In this document: piece by piece, positions 1 to 7,349 of the stretch
Layout: each line of letters begins with the position of its first letter
Numbering within the stretch: the stretch's first letter is position 1
From: Clostridiales bacterium
GTDB taxonomy: Bacteria > Bacillota > Clostridia > Lachnospirales > WQUN01
Reading direction: 5' to 3'
Assembly: GCA_031269465.1 (NCBI GenBank)
Contig: JAISZB010000315.1
Span: 1-41,478 of the forward strand
Length of the DNA stretch: 41,478 nt
Notes under the pieces: generated by a model
Databases searched by the model: none
Seen by the model: the letters and a program-made list of their open reading frames with translations, nothing else
Told to the model about the DNA's origin: nothing
Made by a program: the position numbers and the translations under genes

Positions 1-6
1 AATGTT

Positions 7-95
7 CCTTTTTTGGAGCTTGATTATCCATTGAGTGGTGCGAAATGCCGATCTCGGCATTTTGCACTCGCTGTATAATCAAGCTCCAAAAAAGG
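7..95. repeat. Long palindromic repeat, copy 1
   Basis: The two arms, 7-27 and 75-95, are perfectly complementary over 21 bp (outer motif CCTTTTTTGGAGCTT). The interior is also almost self-complementary (GAAATGCCGA facing TCGGCATTTT), so the whole 89 bp can fold into one hairpin. A nearly identical copy lies in reverse orientation at 3994-4080, on the other side of the TerB gene. Confidence 0.9.
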
Positions 96-610
96 TAATT
101 TTATATGAAAAGCAGTATACAAAGCAGGAAGTTCATATGCATATCAGCATCGGTATAGCTACCTTCTTCAGGAAAAACGGCTCTATGCTGAGTCCAAGCA
201 GGACTATCCAACGATAATTCGGCCTGAAGCAAAAAATCCAATGTTTAACGCTTTATTTGCGCGCTTTGCATGCAAAGCCTCAGATGCACCTTATATTAGC
301 ATATCGTCAGCTCATTTGCAAGGATTGCGCCCAGCCCGACGAGGGCGCCCCTGCGCTTGGCCTTGAAGATACAGGAAACGCCTTGGCTTTAAGGCCTTTT
401 TCAGGACTCACCAAAAAGCCTTTAATAAGCGGAATCATGAAGAGCCCCGAAACTGCAAGAATGAAAGGCGGACTAAAATATTCATTAAAAAGATGGCTGC
501 GCAAATATACTTTAACTCTCGGCTATGTTATAATACAAAGCATGGGATTACAATAAGAACGGTTCCCTGCGCTCCAACGCGCCTGAATACTGATACGCAT
601 ATAAAAGCTC

Positions 611-693
611 CTATTTTGGAGCTTTAGCATATAGCGAGCGCAATTGATACCGGCATTTCGCGCCTTGAAAGCGGACAGTCAAGCTCCAAATAG
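611..693. repeat. Dispersed palindromic repeat, divergent copy
   Basis: The left arm at 611-624 (CTATTTTGGAGCTT) pairs imperfectly with the right arm at 680-693. The interior carries the family motif GAGCGCAATTGATACC followed by TTTCGCGCCTTGAAAGCGGA, shared with copies at 4126-4198 and 7191-7275. A sequence like ACTGATACGCATA precedes it, as at other copies. Confidence 0.75.
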
Positions 694-881
694 CCGCTGC
701 CCCCAATCGGCGCGGCTAAGCTCTGAACCCAAATGCGCCGCCACAATCTCTTCATGCAATTAAGCGCTTTATATTCCATAGCCCAAAGCAAGAAGAGCAT
801 CCTGACCATATAAAGGCCTTTTATAGAAGAAAGGAGATAAAGGCTGCAATGCGCTGATGTACCGATGCCCAGTCATATGCA

Positions 882-935
882 CTGATTTTGCAACCAGATT
901 ATTCATTGAGACGCATAGTCGAGTTGCAAAATCGT
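882..935. repeat. Degenerate palindromic repeat
   Basis: GATTTTGCAAC at 884-894 is the exact complement of GTTGCAAAATC at 923-933. The interior contains ATTATTCATTGAG, and the downstream motif GCGTCAGTATAG matches the flank seen at other family members. I read it as an older copy of the same repeat family. Confidence 0.55.
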
Positions 936-1084
936 GATGTCTGCATGCGCGTCAGTATAGTTGATCCTTATTCAGCGCTAAAAGCGTTCGAAATTCAAGC
1001 CCGTGCTTTAATCTCCTGAGCGTATGCCGCCGATATTTCGGCTCCGGCATGCGCCAGAAGCAAGGAGAAGGCTTTTTATTATAG

Positions 1085-1133
1085 ATATTCCAATTGGCAT
1101 CGCAAGCTCCGCTTGCGGCGCCAATCGGAATAT
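1085..1133. repeat. Cruciform-forming palindrome upstream of the TerB gene
   Basis: Outer arms 1085-1098 and 1120-1133 (ATATTCCAATTGGC and GCCAATCGGAATAT) pair with one mismatch. Inner arms GCAAGC (1102-1107) and GCTTGC (1111-1116) pair perfectly. There is no U-run on either side, so a simple terminator is unlikely. It sits 75-200 bp before the candidate starts of the next gene and could act in its leader. It does not share the family sequence of the other palindromes. Confidence 0.6.
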
Positions 1134-1208
1134 TTGCGATAGCTTTCCCCGCTTATAAGCGCAGAAGCTTTCTCCCGCCCAACGCCTTTGCAGCCCTGCC
1201 AAAACGCG

Positions 1209-3944
1209 ATGAAGCCAAAACACCCCAACAGGCCCTCCTCACCCCCGCCTATCTCAGGCAAGCCTTTAGGCAAGTCTCGCGCAGGCGATGAAGAGACTTA
1301 CGCTACTTATGAATACGAGGAGAAGCCATTGAGACGAGAGCCCGAAGCCAAGTCCGAAATACTCGCAAAGCACATGTATGAAAAAATGGATGGATTGGCT
1401 AAGACGGCCTCGGCATATGCAGGCGATTCTCTGAATTCTCCAGCAGCGAAGCTGTTTGTCGCCCAAGCCGAATGCATCAAGGATTTTGAAGACAGCTATC
1501 CGCTTTCCGCTCCATGCTGGAGCAGGATGCTTAAGTTTTCAGACATGTCCTTCAGCCAGTTCAGATGCTACTGCACATGGAGGTCAAAGGCAAGGCGCGG
1601 AGTATTTTCGCACACCCAGCCGTCGTATGCTTATTTATACGCATTAGAGATATTGAACAATATCGGGATATCTGATCCGTTGGATGGATTGACGAAGCTT
1701 GCGGAACTCCACCACGGCCTTCACGGATTGGAAGAAGTTAAAAAAAGCGTAAAGGAGTGGATACCTGATTACTACATCGTAAACAACATAGACGCTGAAT
1801 TCTCAGAAGTTTTGGAAATGCTTGGGATTGAGAGCTTATACCCCGACGTGCCCCCTACTTCAGGGAGCGTTGCGGATGATTATTTGATCGCTTCAGGATA
1901 CAGCATTGAAGACAGCCTGGCATTAAGCAAAGATAATGCAAACGTGTACAAGAAATGCGTAGAAGCGGCAGTTAAGGAGCTTGAAGTTCTCTTTTCGCTC
2001 TATAACGCGGATATGGCTAAGATGATAAACAGCCACGCGGAAACCATGAACTGGAAGCCGTACAACCTTTCTCTTGTGGTTTTCAAAAAAGAGGAGGACA
2101 GGACAGCCTATATAGGGAAAAACCGCATATTCACCTTGAGGAGCGGAGAATGGACCTGCACTAGGCTCTCATCAGGCTATTTCAACTCTTCTGTACTGGC
2201 ATTCATCATGAAGTGCGTAGAATCCAGATTCAGAGACTGCTTGAAGATTACTCCAAGGCTCTCCCCCGTCGTAGCGCTGACAATGGACTCCAAGACTCCG
2301 AAGTCTTTTGAGCAGTCAATCGTCTGCGCATTAAAAGATGAAAACTTCAAAATCATGATAGATTCAGCCGTTGACTCAGTCTTCACGCTATCAAGCGCGA
2401 ACCTGCCATCCAAGCGCCTTCTGGATGCTTTCAAAATGCGGCCTTATGATATTCTAAGAAGCGCCAGGCAGTACGAACATCCCTCAGGAGTCAGCGCCCA
2501 GTTCGCCGACCAGGCCAATATGCTAAGCGACCTGACGGACAGCTTCCCGGGTTCTTATGGAATAAAAGATGAATTCAGAAGGCCTTGCTACAACAATTTC
2601 ACCTATTCGCAGCTGCGCTTATACTTCTCATGGAGAACTCTGTATAGATCCGGAGTTTCTGTGGCCTTTGTCCCAACTTATGTCAAGATTCACGCTTTCG
2701 AGCTGATAAATAGATTCAGACAGAACTTCATTTATTCCTTGGACGGTTTGGCAAGGCTTTTGAGTTTTTGCGCCAAATACCAAAAAAACTTCATGGTTGC
2801 GCAACTTGCCAGATGGATCCACGATTTTTGCCTTTCAAGGCCAGTTTCCATCCCTTTCTCAAAGATAATGCAAATGTATCATTTAGAACTGTATTTTCCT
2901 TCTATCGCTTTGCAAAGCCCTGACGTCGAATGGCATGCCGTTCTAGTGCACGCTCTGGATTATGAGGTGAAGTCCAGCATATATTTCAATGAAGAAAGCA
3001 AACGCTTGCTGTATGGGGGGTTCGACCATGTTGTACGTGACATTGCAAGGTATTTTGAAAATAAAGGACTCTCCCTTCTTGAATTTATAGTAGACTCGTC
3101 AGATAACCAGCGGATGGAGTATGAGGTATTTCAAGACGCAATCTACTTAAACATTATGAAGGAAAGCACGATGGTGCTGCTGAGCCCGCTTGACGCTTAC
3201 GCTTACGATTCAGCCAGCCAGACCTGGATCAGCGAAACCAGAAGCAACGTCCGCCTGAATGCGATCCCCCTTTTCGGCTTCATCATGAGAAGGGTCGAGT
3301 CGAACTTGCGCCGCTTCACAAAGTTCAGATCAAGGATCAACGCAAGGGTTGCAAATCTCAAAGAAGGCATTATTTCATTGGGCCTTAATAAAAAAGATGA
3401 ATACAAAGACGCCATCTTCTGCGCGGAATTCGAGCTTGCCATAGATTCATCCATAGAGCGCTGGTATAATGAACGAACGGACATGCAAGCAAAGCCGGAA
3501 CCTGTAAAATTCGAACCTCCAAAACCCAAGCCTTCAAAGCCCGCCAAAAAAGTGACTGTGGATCTGAGCCAGCTGGATCAAATACGAAAAGCCGCCGAGC
3601 AGAACTTGGACAAGCTCCTGGTAAACCAAGACGCTCAGGAAAAGCCAAAGGTCGTAATCCCCAAACCCGCGCCGAAGACAGGCTCTGGATGGGAAGCCTT
3701 CTTTAAAGAATTGCCAGAAACCCAGCTGAAAGCGATTTCTGCAATCTTAAGCGGGGAGCAGGTCAAGCAGAAACTGCAGAAGCTGGCGGCAGAGGAGGGC
3801 GTTCTTTTGGAGGTGATGCTGGAATCTATAAATGACAAAGCCATGGACTGCATCGGAGATATAATTATAGAGTCTGATGCTTCGACATTTAGCATTTTCG
3901 ATGTATATGCGAAAGATATCAGGCCTTTTATCTTGAATTTCTGA
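1209..3944 (+). CDS. TerB_N/TerB_C domain protein with duplicated internal module
   Basis: Predicted cytoplasmic protein of about 911 aa. A TerB_N-like block (about residues 80-210) has the signature QFRCYCTWRSKARRG, then PSYAYLYALEI and DPLDGL. A second, divergent version starts about 351 residues later (W at 124 versus 475; DGL at 159 versus 512), and the sequence after each block is also similar (FIMKCVESRFR versus FIMRRVESNLR), so the whole N-terminal unit is duplicated. A Pro/Lys-rich linker (about 762-782) leads to a TerB_C-like end with VDLSQLDQIRKAAE and a final block around IND.AMDCIGD. Such proteins are known from Ter-linked and DNA-processing gene clusters, often beside DUF2791 ATPases and helicases, as here. 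The biochemical role is unknown. The start is uncertain: the frame is open from TTG 1188, ATG 1209 has no clear ribosome site, and TTG 1329 has GAGGAG six bases upstream. Confidence 0.85.
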   Translation: MKPKHPNRPSSPPPISGKPLGKSRAGDEETYATYEYEEKPLRREPEAKSEILAKHMYEKMDGLAKTASAYAGDSLNSPAAKLFVAQAECIKDFEDSYPLSAPCWSRMLKFSDMSFSQFRCYCTWRSKARRGVFSHTQPSYAYLYALEILNNIGISDPLDGLTKLAELHHGLHGLEEVKKSVKEWIPDYYIVNNIDAEFSEVLEMLGIESLYPDVPPTSGSVADDYLIASGYSIEDSLALSKDNANVYKKCVEAAVKELEVLFSLYNADMAKMINSHAETMNWKPYNLSLVVFKKEEDRTAYIGKNRIFTLRSGEWTCTRLSSGYFNSSVLAFIMKCVESRFRDCLKITPRLSPVVALTMDSKTPKSFEQSIVCALKDENFKIMIDSAVDSVFTLSSANLPSKRLLDAFKMRPYDILRSARQYEHPSGVSAQFADQANMLSDLTDSFPGSYGIKDEFRRPCYNNFTYSQLRLYFSWRTLYRSGVSVAFVPTYVKIHAFELINRFRQNFIYSLDGLARLLSFCAKYQKNFMVAQLARWIHDFCLSRPVSIPFSKIMQMYHLELYFPSIALQSPDVEWHAVLVHALDYEVKSSIYFNEESKRLLYGGFDHVVRDIARYFENKGLSLLEFIVDSSDNQRMEYEVFQDAIYLNIMKESTMVLLSPLDAYAYDSASQTWISETRSNVRLNAIPLFGFIMRRVESNLRRFTKFRSRINARVANLKEGIISLGLNKKDEYKDAIFCAEFELAIDSSIERWYNERTDMQAKPEPVKFEPPKPKPSKPAKKVTVDLSQLDQIRKAAEQNLDKLLVNQDAQEKPKVVIPKPAPKTGSGWEAFFKELPETQLKAISAILSGEQVKQKLQKLAAEEGVLLEVMLESINDKAMDCIGDIIIESDASTFSIFDVYAKDIRPFILNF

Positions 3945-3993
3945 TTGCATGTATCCAGCAGCTTTTAGCTATACTGCTTTTCATAGAAAGTTG

Positions 3994-4080
3994 CTTTTTA
4001 GGAGCTTGATTATACAGCGAGTGCAAAATGACGAGATCGGCATTTCGCACCACTCAATGGATAATCAAGCTCCTAAAAAG
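3994..4080. repeat. Long palindromic repeat, copy 2 (inverted relative to copy 1)
   Basis: Arms 3994-4013 and 4061-4080 are perfectly complementary over 20 bp. The interior is the reverse complement of copy 1 at 7-95 with about one change. The dyad continues outward: TATACTGCTTTTCAT near 3971-3985 faces ATGAAAAGCGGTATA near 4091-4105. Together with copy 1 it brackets the TerB gene as a ~4-kb inverted-repeat pair. Confidence 0.9.
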
Positions 4081-4125
4081 GAAACATTTGATGAAAAGCG
4101 GTATATAACCCTGGCATATATGTTT

Positions 4126-4198
4126 CTGTTTTGAAGCTTGAGTGCGATTGATGTACCCATTTCGCTCCTTGAAAGTGGACAGTCAAGCTTCAAAACAG
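4126..4198. repeat. Dispersed palindromic repeat
   Basis: Perfect 16-bp arms lie at 4126-4141 (CTGTTTTGAAGCTTGA) and 4183-4198. The interior GTGCGATTGATGTACCCATT and CGCTCCTTGAAAGTGGACAG is the family core also found at 611-693 and 7191-7275. It is followed by the family 3' motif TGCATTTGAC. It lies only 45 bp from the preceding copy. Confidence 0.85.
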
Positions 4199-4289
4199 GT
4201 GCATTTGACATCCAATCTACATAGAAGCAAAGCTTTTTAAATGAAATTGGGCTTGCTTTTCGCTATCATTAATGCTCAAAAAAAACATT

Positions 4290-4318
4290 TTGTCTTTTGC
4301 TTCCATTTATAGTATAAT
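4290..4318 (+). promoter_or_regulatory. Strong sigma-A-like promoter with no gene behind it
   Basis: TTGTCT at 4290-4295 and TATAAT at 4313-4318 are separated by 17 bp. The predicted start near 4325 would produce an RNA running to the terminator at 4899-4930 without crossing a plausible ORF. The elements are seen directly; promoter activity is inferred. Confidence 0.55.
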
Positions 4319-4324
4319 TATAGA

Positions 4325-4930
4325 TCAAGCAACTATTTATTATATGCTTTTTATCAATCTTTCTATCTACAAATGCTGATGGCAATTAACTGCTTAATAA
4401 TCTAGAGCTATCGCTTTGCATCCTGTAAATTTAGAGAAATTCTTAAAATTCATATAATTCATATATCATCTTATTGCAATAGTTTAACACGATTTCAGAG
4501 GTTCTGAGGTTTATCTCTAATAATCTCTGAATAATTGCAGATTCTGATAGCTTTCTTTGCTTATACTCATTTTCATAGTAATTGCTAAGTATAATTAACT
4601 GAAAATAGAATATAAAACAGTTGCAATCTTTAATGCTTTAACTGCACTTATGCATAGAAAAGTTCCGATTTTGGAGTTTGTATCAGGAAGTATCACTGAT
4701 CAATCCCCGGAATCGTTATTTTGATACATTTAGCAAAAGCATATTTTAAGCTTTCACAAAAGACTCTTTTGCGGAAAAATCTAAAATGGAAGGAGAAATG
4801 ACGCGCTAGAAGGAAAGCTGGAAATATCATCGCTGCTAATTAAGATTATATGGCAAAAAGAGAATTTTGCAGTTAATTAAGGTATAGAGAGAAGGCAGTT
4901 GCAGGTCATCTGTCCTGCAAGGGTTTTTTT
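4325..4930 (+). ncRNA. Candidate ~600-nt non-coding transcript
   Basis: This stretch is bounded by the 4290-4318 promoter and the 4899-4930 intrinsic terminator and lacks a plausible coding frame. It contains one decayed palindromic repeat near 4662-4716. I do not recognise a known large ncRNA class in it. It could equally be an untranslated leader, decayed DNA or a chance pairing of promoter-like and terminator-like sequences, so the call is tentative. Confidence 0.3.
4899..4930 (+). terminator. Rho-independent terminator
   Basis: The stem TTGCAGG (4899-4905) pairs with CCTGCAA (4914-4920) around an 8-nt loop, followed by GGG and seven T residues at 4924-4930. It points rightward and lies in the middle of a gene-free stretch, so whatever it terminates is not a visible protein gene. 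Confidence 0.7.
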
Positions 4931-5812
4931 CTTTCCCATACTCTTCCTGCCAGGCCGCGCACTTGCAAACGCCAGGGGCATATGCTTGCCATTTTGCGCA
5001 TATCCATGCCAATGCGCATTTTTATCATACTGATTTTAGGGTTACATTGAACCGCTGTATGACGCAGTCCGCATATAGGATATGATGAGCACTTAGAACT
5101 GAGTATCGCTTGCATCCAATCGGATTAGTTTAAATCATAGGATAAGACAATTATACTGATTAGCTTATAATCCTTTGTGCATTTGACTGCAAATCGATAT
5201 GCCTGCAACTGCTCTGCTTGAAAAATGGAATGTCATGCCTGCCTCAAGAGATTCTTCATAGCAATAATGCTGCTTTGAAGCAATTCAAGCTTTGATAGGT
5301 GAAACGACGCTTAACTGAAGAACCGGTTGCTATACTGATGGGCGCAGAAAAAAGTAGTTCTGTTTCCCTGTGAGCTTGATAAGAACGTACGATGGATGGT
5401 AAATTCTAAATTGAAAGATTTGAATGCGCATCTGTCTAAGTTTAGCAGCCTTGGTTTCATGATATGCTTTAAGCAGGCACAGGCAGGGAGTTTGTACATA
5501 CTGGCTTAATGAGCAATTTTCCCCTGAACAAAGTTCAATCCGGCATATTGGAAAAATGGATGCCTTGCTTGCTCATGAAGGCGGAAACTAAGCACGTCAA
5601 AGCGATGGTTTTTCAGCGACAGTCATCAAAGGCAGCGGTTTCAGCAACAGGAAAAACCCCGCCCCGAAGGGGCGGCGCGCGTTTCTCCCGCTTGCGACGC
5701 CTTGCCGCCTGCATTGATTTATTTTCCTTGCAATCAGCTGATGGGATGCACTGAGATTTCTCAAGCTCGCTTTTATATCATCCCTAAACTGGCATAAGCG
5801 CGGGAACAGCTT

Positions 5813-7141
5813 ATGGCGAATAAAAAGGTGCCGCTAAGAATTGCGGCGACAGTAATGAATTCTCTCAAAGGCGGCGTTACGCCTCGAATCGGGCTGGAAT
5901 ACATCGCCGTCGGGCGCAGCATGGAAATAGATGCCCTTCTTAAGGACATCGACATAGTAATTGACGGAGGCTCGTCCATGCGCTTTATCATGGGCCAGTA
6001 CGGCAGCGGCAAGAGCTTTCTGCTTCAAACCATAAGGAACTACTCCATGGAAAAAGGCCTGGTCGTAATGGACTGCGATCTTTCTCCCGAACGGCGGTTC
6101 AGCGGTTCAAGCAAGCAGGGTCTCGCCACATACAAGGAACTCATGGCCAACATGTCTGTAAAGTCAAAGCCGGAGGGCGGAGCCCTTCCTTTGATTCTTG
6201 AAAAGTGGATCTCCTCCATACAAGCGGAAGTGGCTGTTGAGAATCCGAGCCTGTCCCTGAAGGATGCGAAATTTGAAGAGATCGTCTCAAGGAAAGTTTA
6301 TCAAATTGCCGGTCAGATGGAAGGAAAGGTTAAAGGATTTGACTTTGCGATTGCAATAAATAAATACTATCATGCCTACAATAACGACGATGATGTCATG
6401 AAGTCCAAGATCCTCCGGTGGTTCAGAGGCGAGTACAACAGCAAGTCCGAAGCCAGAACGGAGCTTGGCATAAATGATGCGCCGTCTGATTTGAACTGGT
6501 TTGACTTTATAAACATCTTTTCTCTGTTTATGGTGAAAGCCGGCTATACCGGCCTTCTTGTCATGGTAGACGAGATAGTGAACATCTTCAGGATTCACAA
6601 CAAGGCGTCCCGTGAAAACAACTACGAAAAGATCTTGAACATGTACAACGCCGCCCTTCAGGGCACATGCTCAAGCCTTGGCATATTCATGGCCGGAACC
6701 CCGGAGTCCATAATGGACGAGCATAAGGGGCTCTTCAGCTATCCGGCGCTTCGATCCCGCTTGTCGGAAAGCAAGTTCGCCAATGCCTCCCTCAAGGATC
6801 TCATGGGTCCGATAATAAAGCTTGAACCGCTGACTCACGAGGAAATGTACGTCCTCATGGAAAAGCTGTCGGAAATCCATGCTGATCTGAACAACTATGC
6901 AGTCTCCTTAACCCACGATGATCTCATGTATTTCTTGAATGCGGAGTACTCCCGCGTTGGCGCGGACACTCTCATAACTCCAAGGGAGATGATCCGGGAC
7001 TTCATAGAGATACTTAACATAATCATCCAAAACCCCGGAACCACCATCTCCCAGATTCTAGGAAGCAGCGACTTCGTATATGCCGACGGGAACGATCCGG
7101 ATGGAATCGTGGATGATGAGTTCGCGCGGTTTGAGATCTAG
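5813..7141 (+). CDS. BrxD-like (DUF2791 family) P-loop ATPase
   Basis: 442-aa soluble ATPase. A Walker A motif GQYGSGKS is at residues 61-68 and is followed by SFLLQTIR. The Walker B strand LLVMVDE has its acidic pair at D253-E254. A sensor-like FMAGTPESI and then FSYPALRSRL follow, an arrangement typical of the DUF2791 family that includes BrxD of type 2 BREX phage defence. The usual job is presumed to be ATP-driven assembly or remodelling with a partner helicase, but the mechanism is not established. It lies between the TerB gene (1.87 kb upstream) and the helicase (about 200 bp downstream), matching triads of this type elsewhere. The ATG at 5813 has only a weak upstream GGGAA and a promoter is not obvious. 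The family assignment is firm; the defence role is inferred from neighbours. Confidence 0.85.
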   Translation: MANKKVPLRIAATVMNSLKGGVTPRIGLEYIAVGRSMEIDALLKDIDIVIDGGSSMRFIMGQYGSGKSFLLQTIRNYSMEKGLVVMDCDLSPERRFSGSSKQGLATYKELMANMSVKSKPEGGALPLILEKWISSIQAEVAVENPSLSLKDAKFEEIVSRKVYQIAGQMEGKVKGFDFAIAINKYYHAYNNDDDVMKSKILRWFRGEYNSKSEARTELGINDAPSDLNWFDFINIFSLFMVKAGYTGLLVMVDEIVNIFRIHNKASRENNYEKILNMYNAALQGTCSSLGIFMAGTPESIMDEHKGLFSYPALRSRLSESKFANASLKDLMGPIIKLEPLTHEEMYVLMEKLSEIHADLNNYAVSLTHDDLMYFLNAEYSRVGADTLITPREMIRDFIEILNIIIQNPGTTISQILGSSDFVYADGNDPDGIVDDEFARFEI

Positions 7142-7190
7142 CATGCCTTTTCTTTTTTATCGCAAATATACTGATGCGCATAGGAAAGCT

Positions 7191-7275
7191 CTGATTTTGG
7201 AGCTGGCTGTACAGCGAGCGTGATTGATACCGATATTTCGCGCCTTGAAAGCGAATTATAAAGCTTCAGAATCGG
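7191..7275. repeat. Dispersed palindromic repeat between ATPase and helicase genes
   Basis: CTGATTTTGGAGCT at 7191-7204 faces AAGCTTCAGAATCGG at 7261-7275 (imperfect). The interior has the family core ACAGCGAGCGTGATTGATACC and TTTCGCGCCTTGAAAGCG. It is preceded by ATACTGATGCGCATA and followed by GCGTTTGACCGCGCATCTGTATAG, which help define the full repeat unit of about 140 bp. Confidence 0.75.
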
Positions 7276-7349
7276 CGCGTTTGACCGCGCATCTGTATAG
7301 CGGGCTATAACCATTATGAGTTCGAACGCTATAGGCTAAGGTGATGAAT

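Larger units (their letters stand above)
1..1187. other. Repeat-rich intergenic region before the TerB gene
   Basis: I see no convincing gene here. The stretch holds at least three members of the dispersed palindrome family (cores near 7-95, 611-693 and 882-935), a short dyad at 391-423 (AAGGCCTTTTT paired with AAAAAGCCTTT) and a further palindrome at 1085-1133. Short open frames at 257-556 and on the minus strand lack a ribosome site, resemble no family I know and cross repeat sequence. Confidence 0.6.
3945..5812. other. 1.87-kb spacer between TerB and ATPase genes
   Basis: No protein gene is credible here. In order it holds two palindromic repeats (3994-4080, 4126-4198), a sigma-A-like promoter at 4290-4318, about 600 nt of AT-rich sequence with a decayed repeat near 4662-4716, a Rho-independent terminator at 4899-4930, scattered repeat debris (near 5160-5210 and 5325-5345) and a GC-rich hairpin at 5659-5675. 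The frames at 4906-5115 (minus) and 5509-5754 have no family resemblance and run through hairpins. Confidence 0.6.

Noticed and set aside
257..556. 99-codon open frame on the plus strand, and a 65-codon frame opposite
   Set aside because: No ribosome site, no family resemblance, and it overlaps a dyad at 391-423. Probably chance in intergenic DNA.
1..4110. CRISPR-like array made of the palindromes
   Set aside because: The repeats are long palindromes at irregular distances and in mixed orientation, with no uniform spacers and no cas genes.
4906..5115. 69-codon minus-strand frame
   Set aside because: It overlaps the intrinsic terminator and has Cys/Met/Arg-rich composition with no recognisable motif.
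5509..5754. 81-codon frame ending before the DUF2791 gene
   Set aside because: It runs through a GC-rich hairpin (5659-5675), has no convincing ribosome site, and matches nothing I know.
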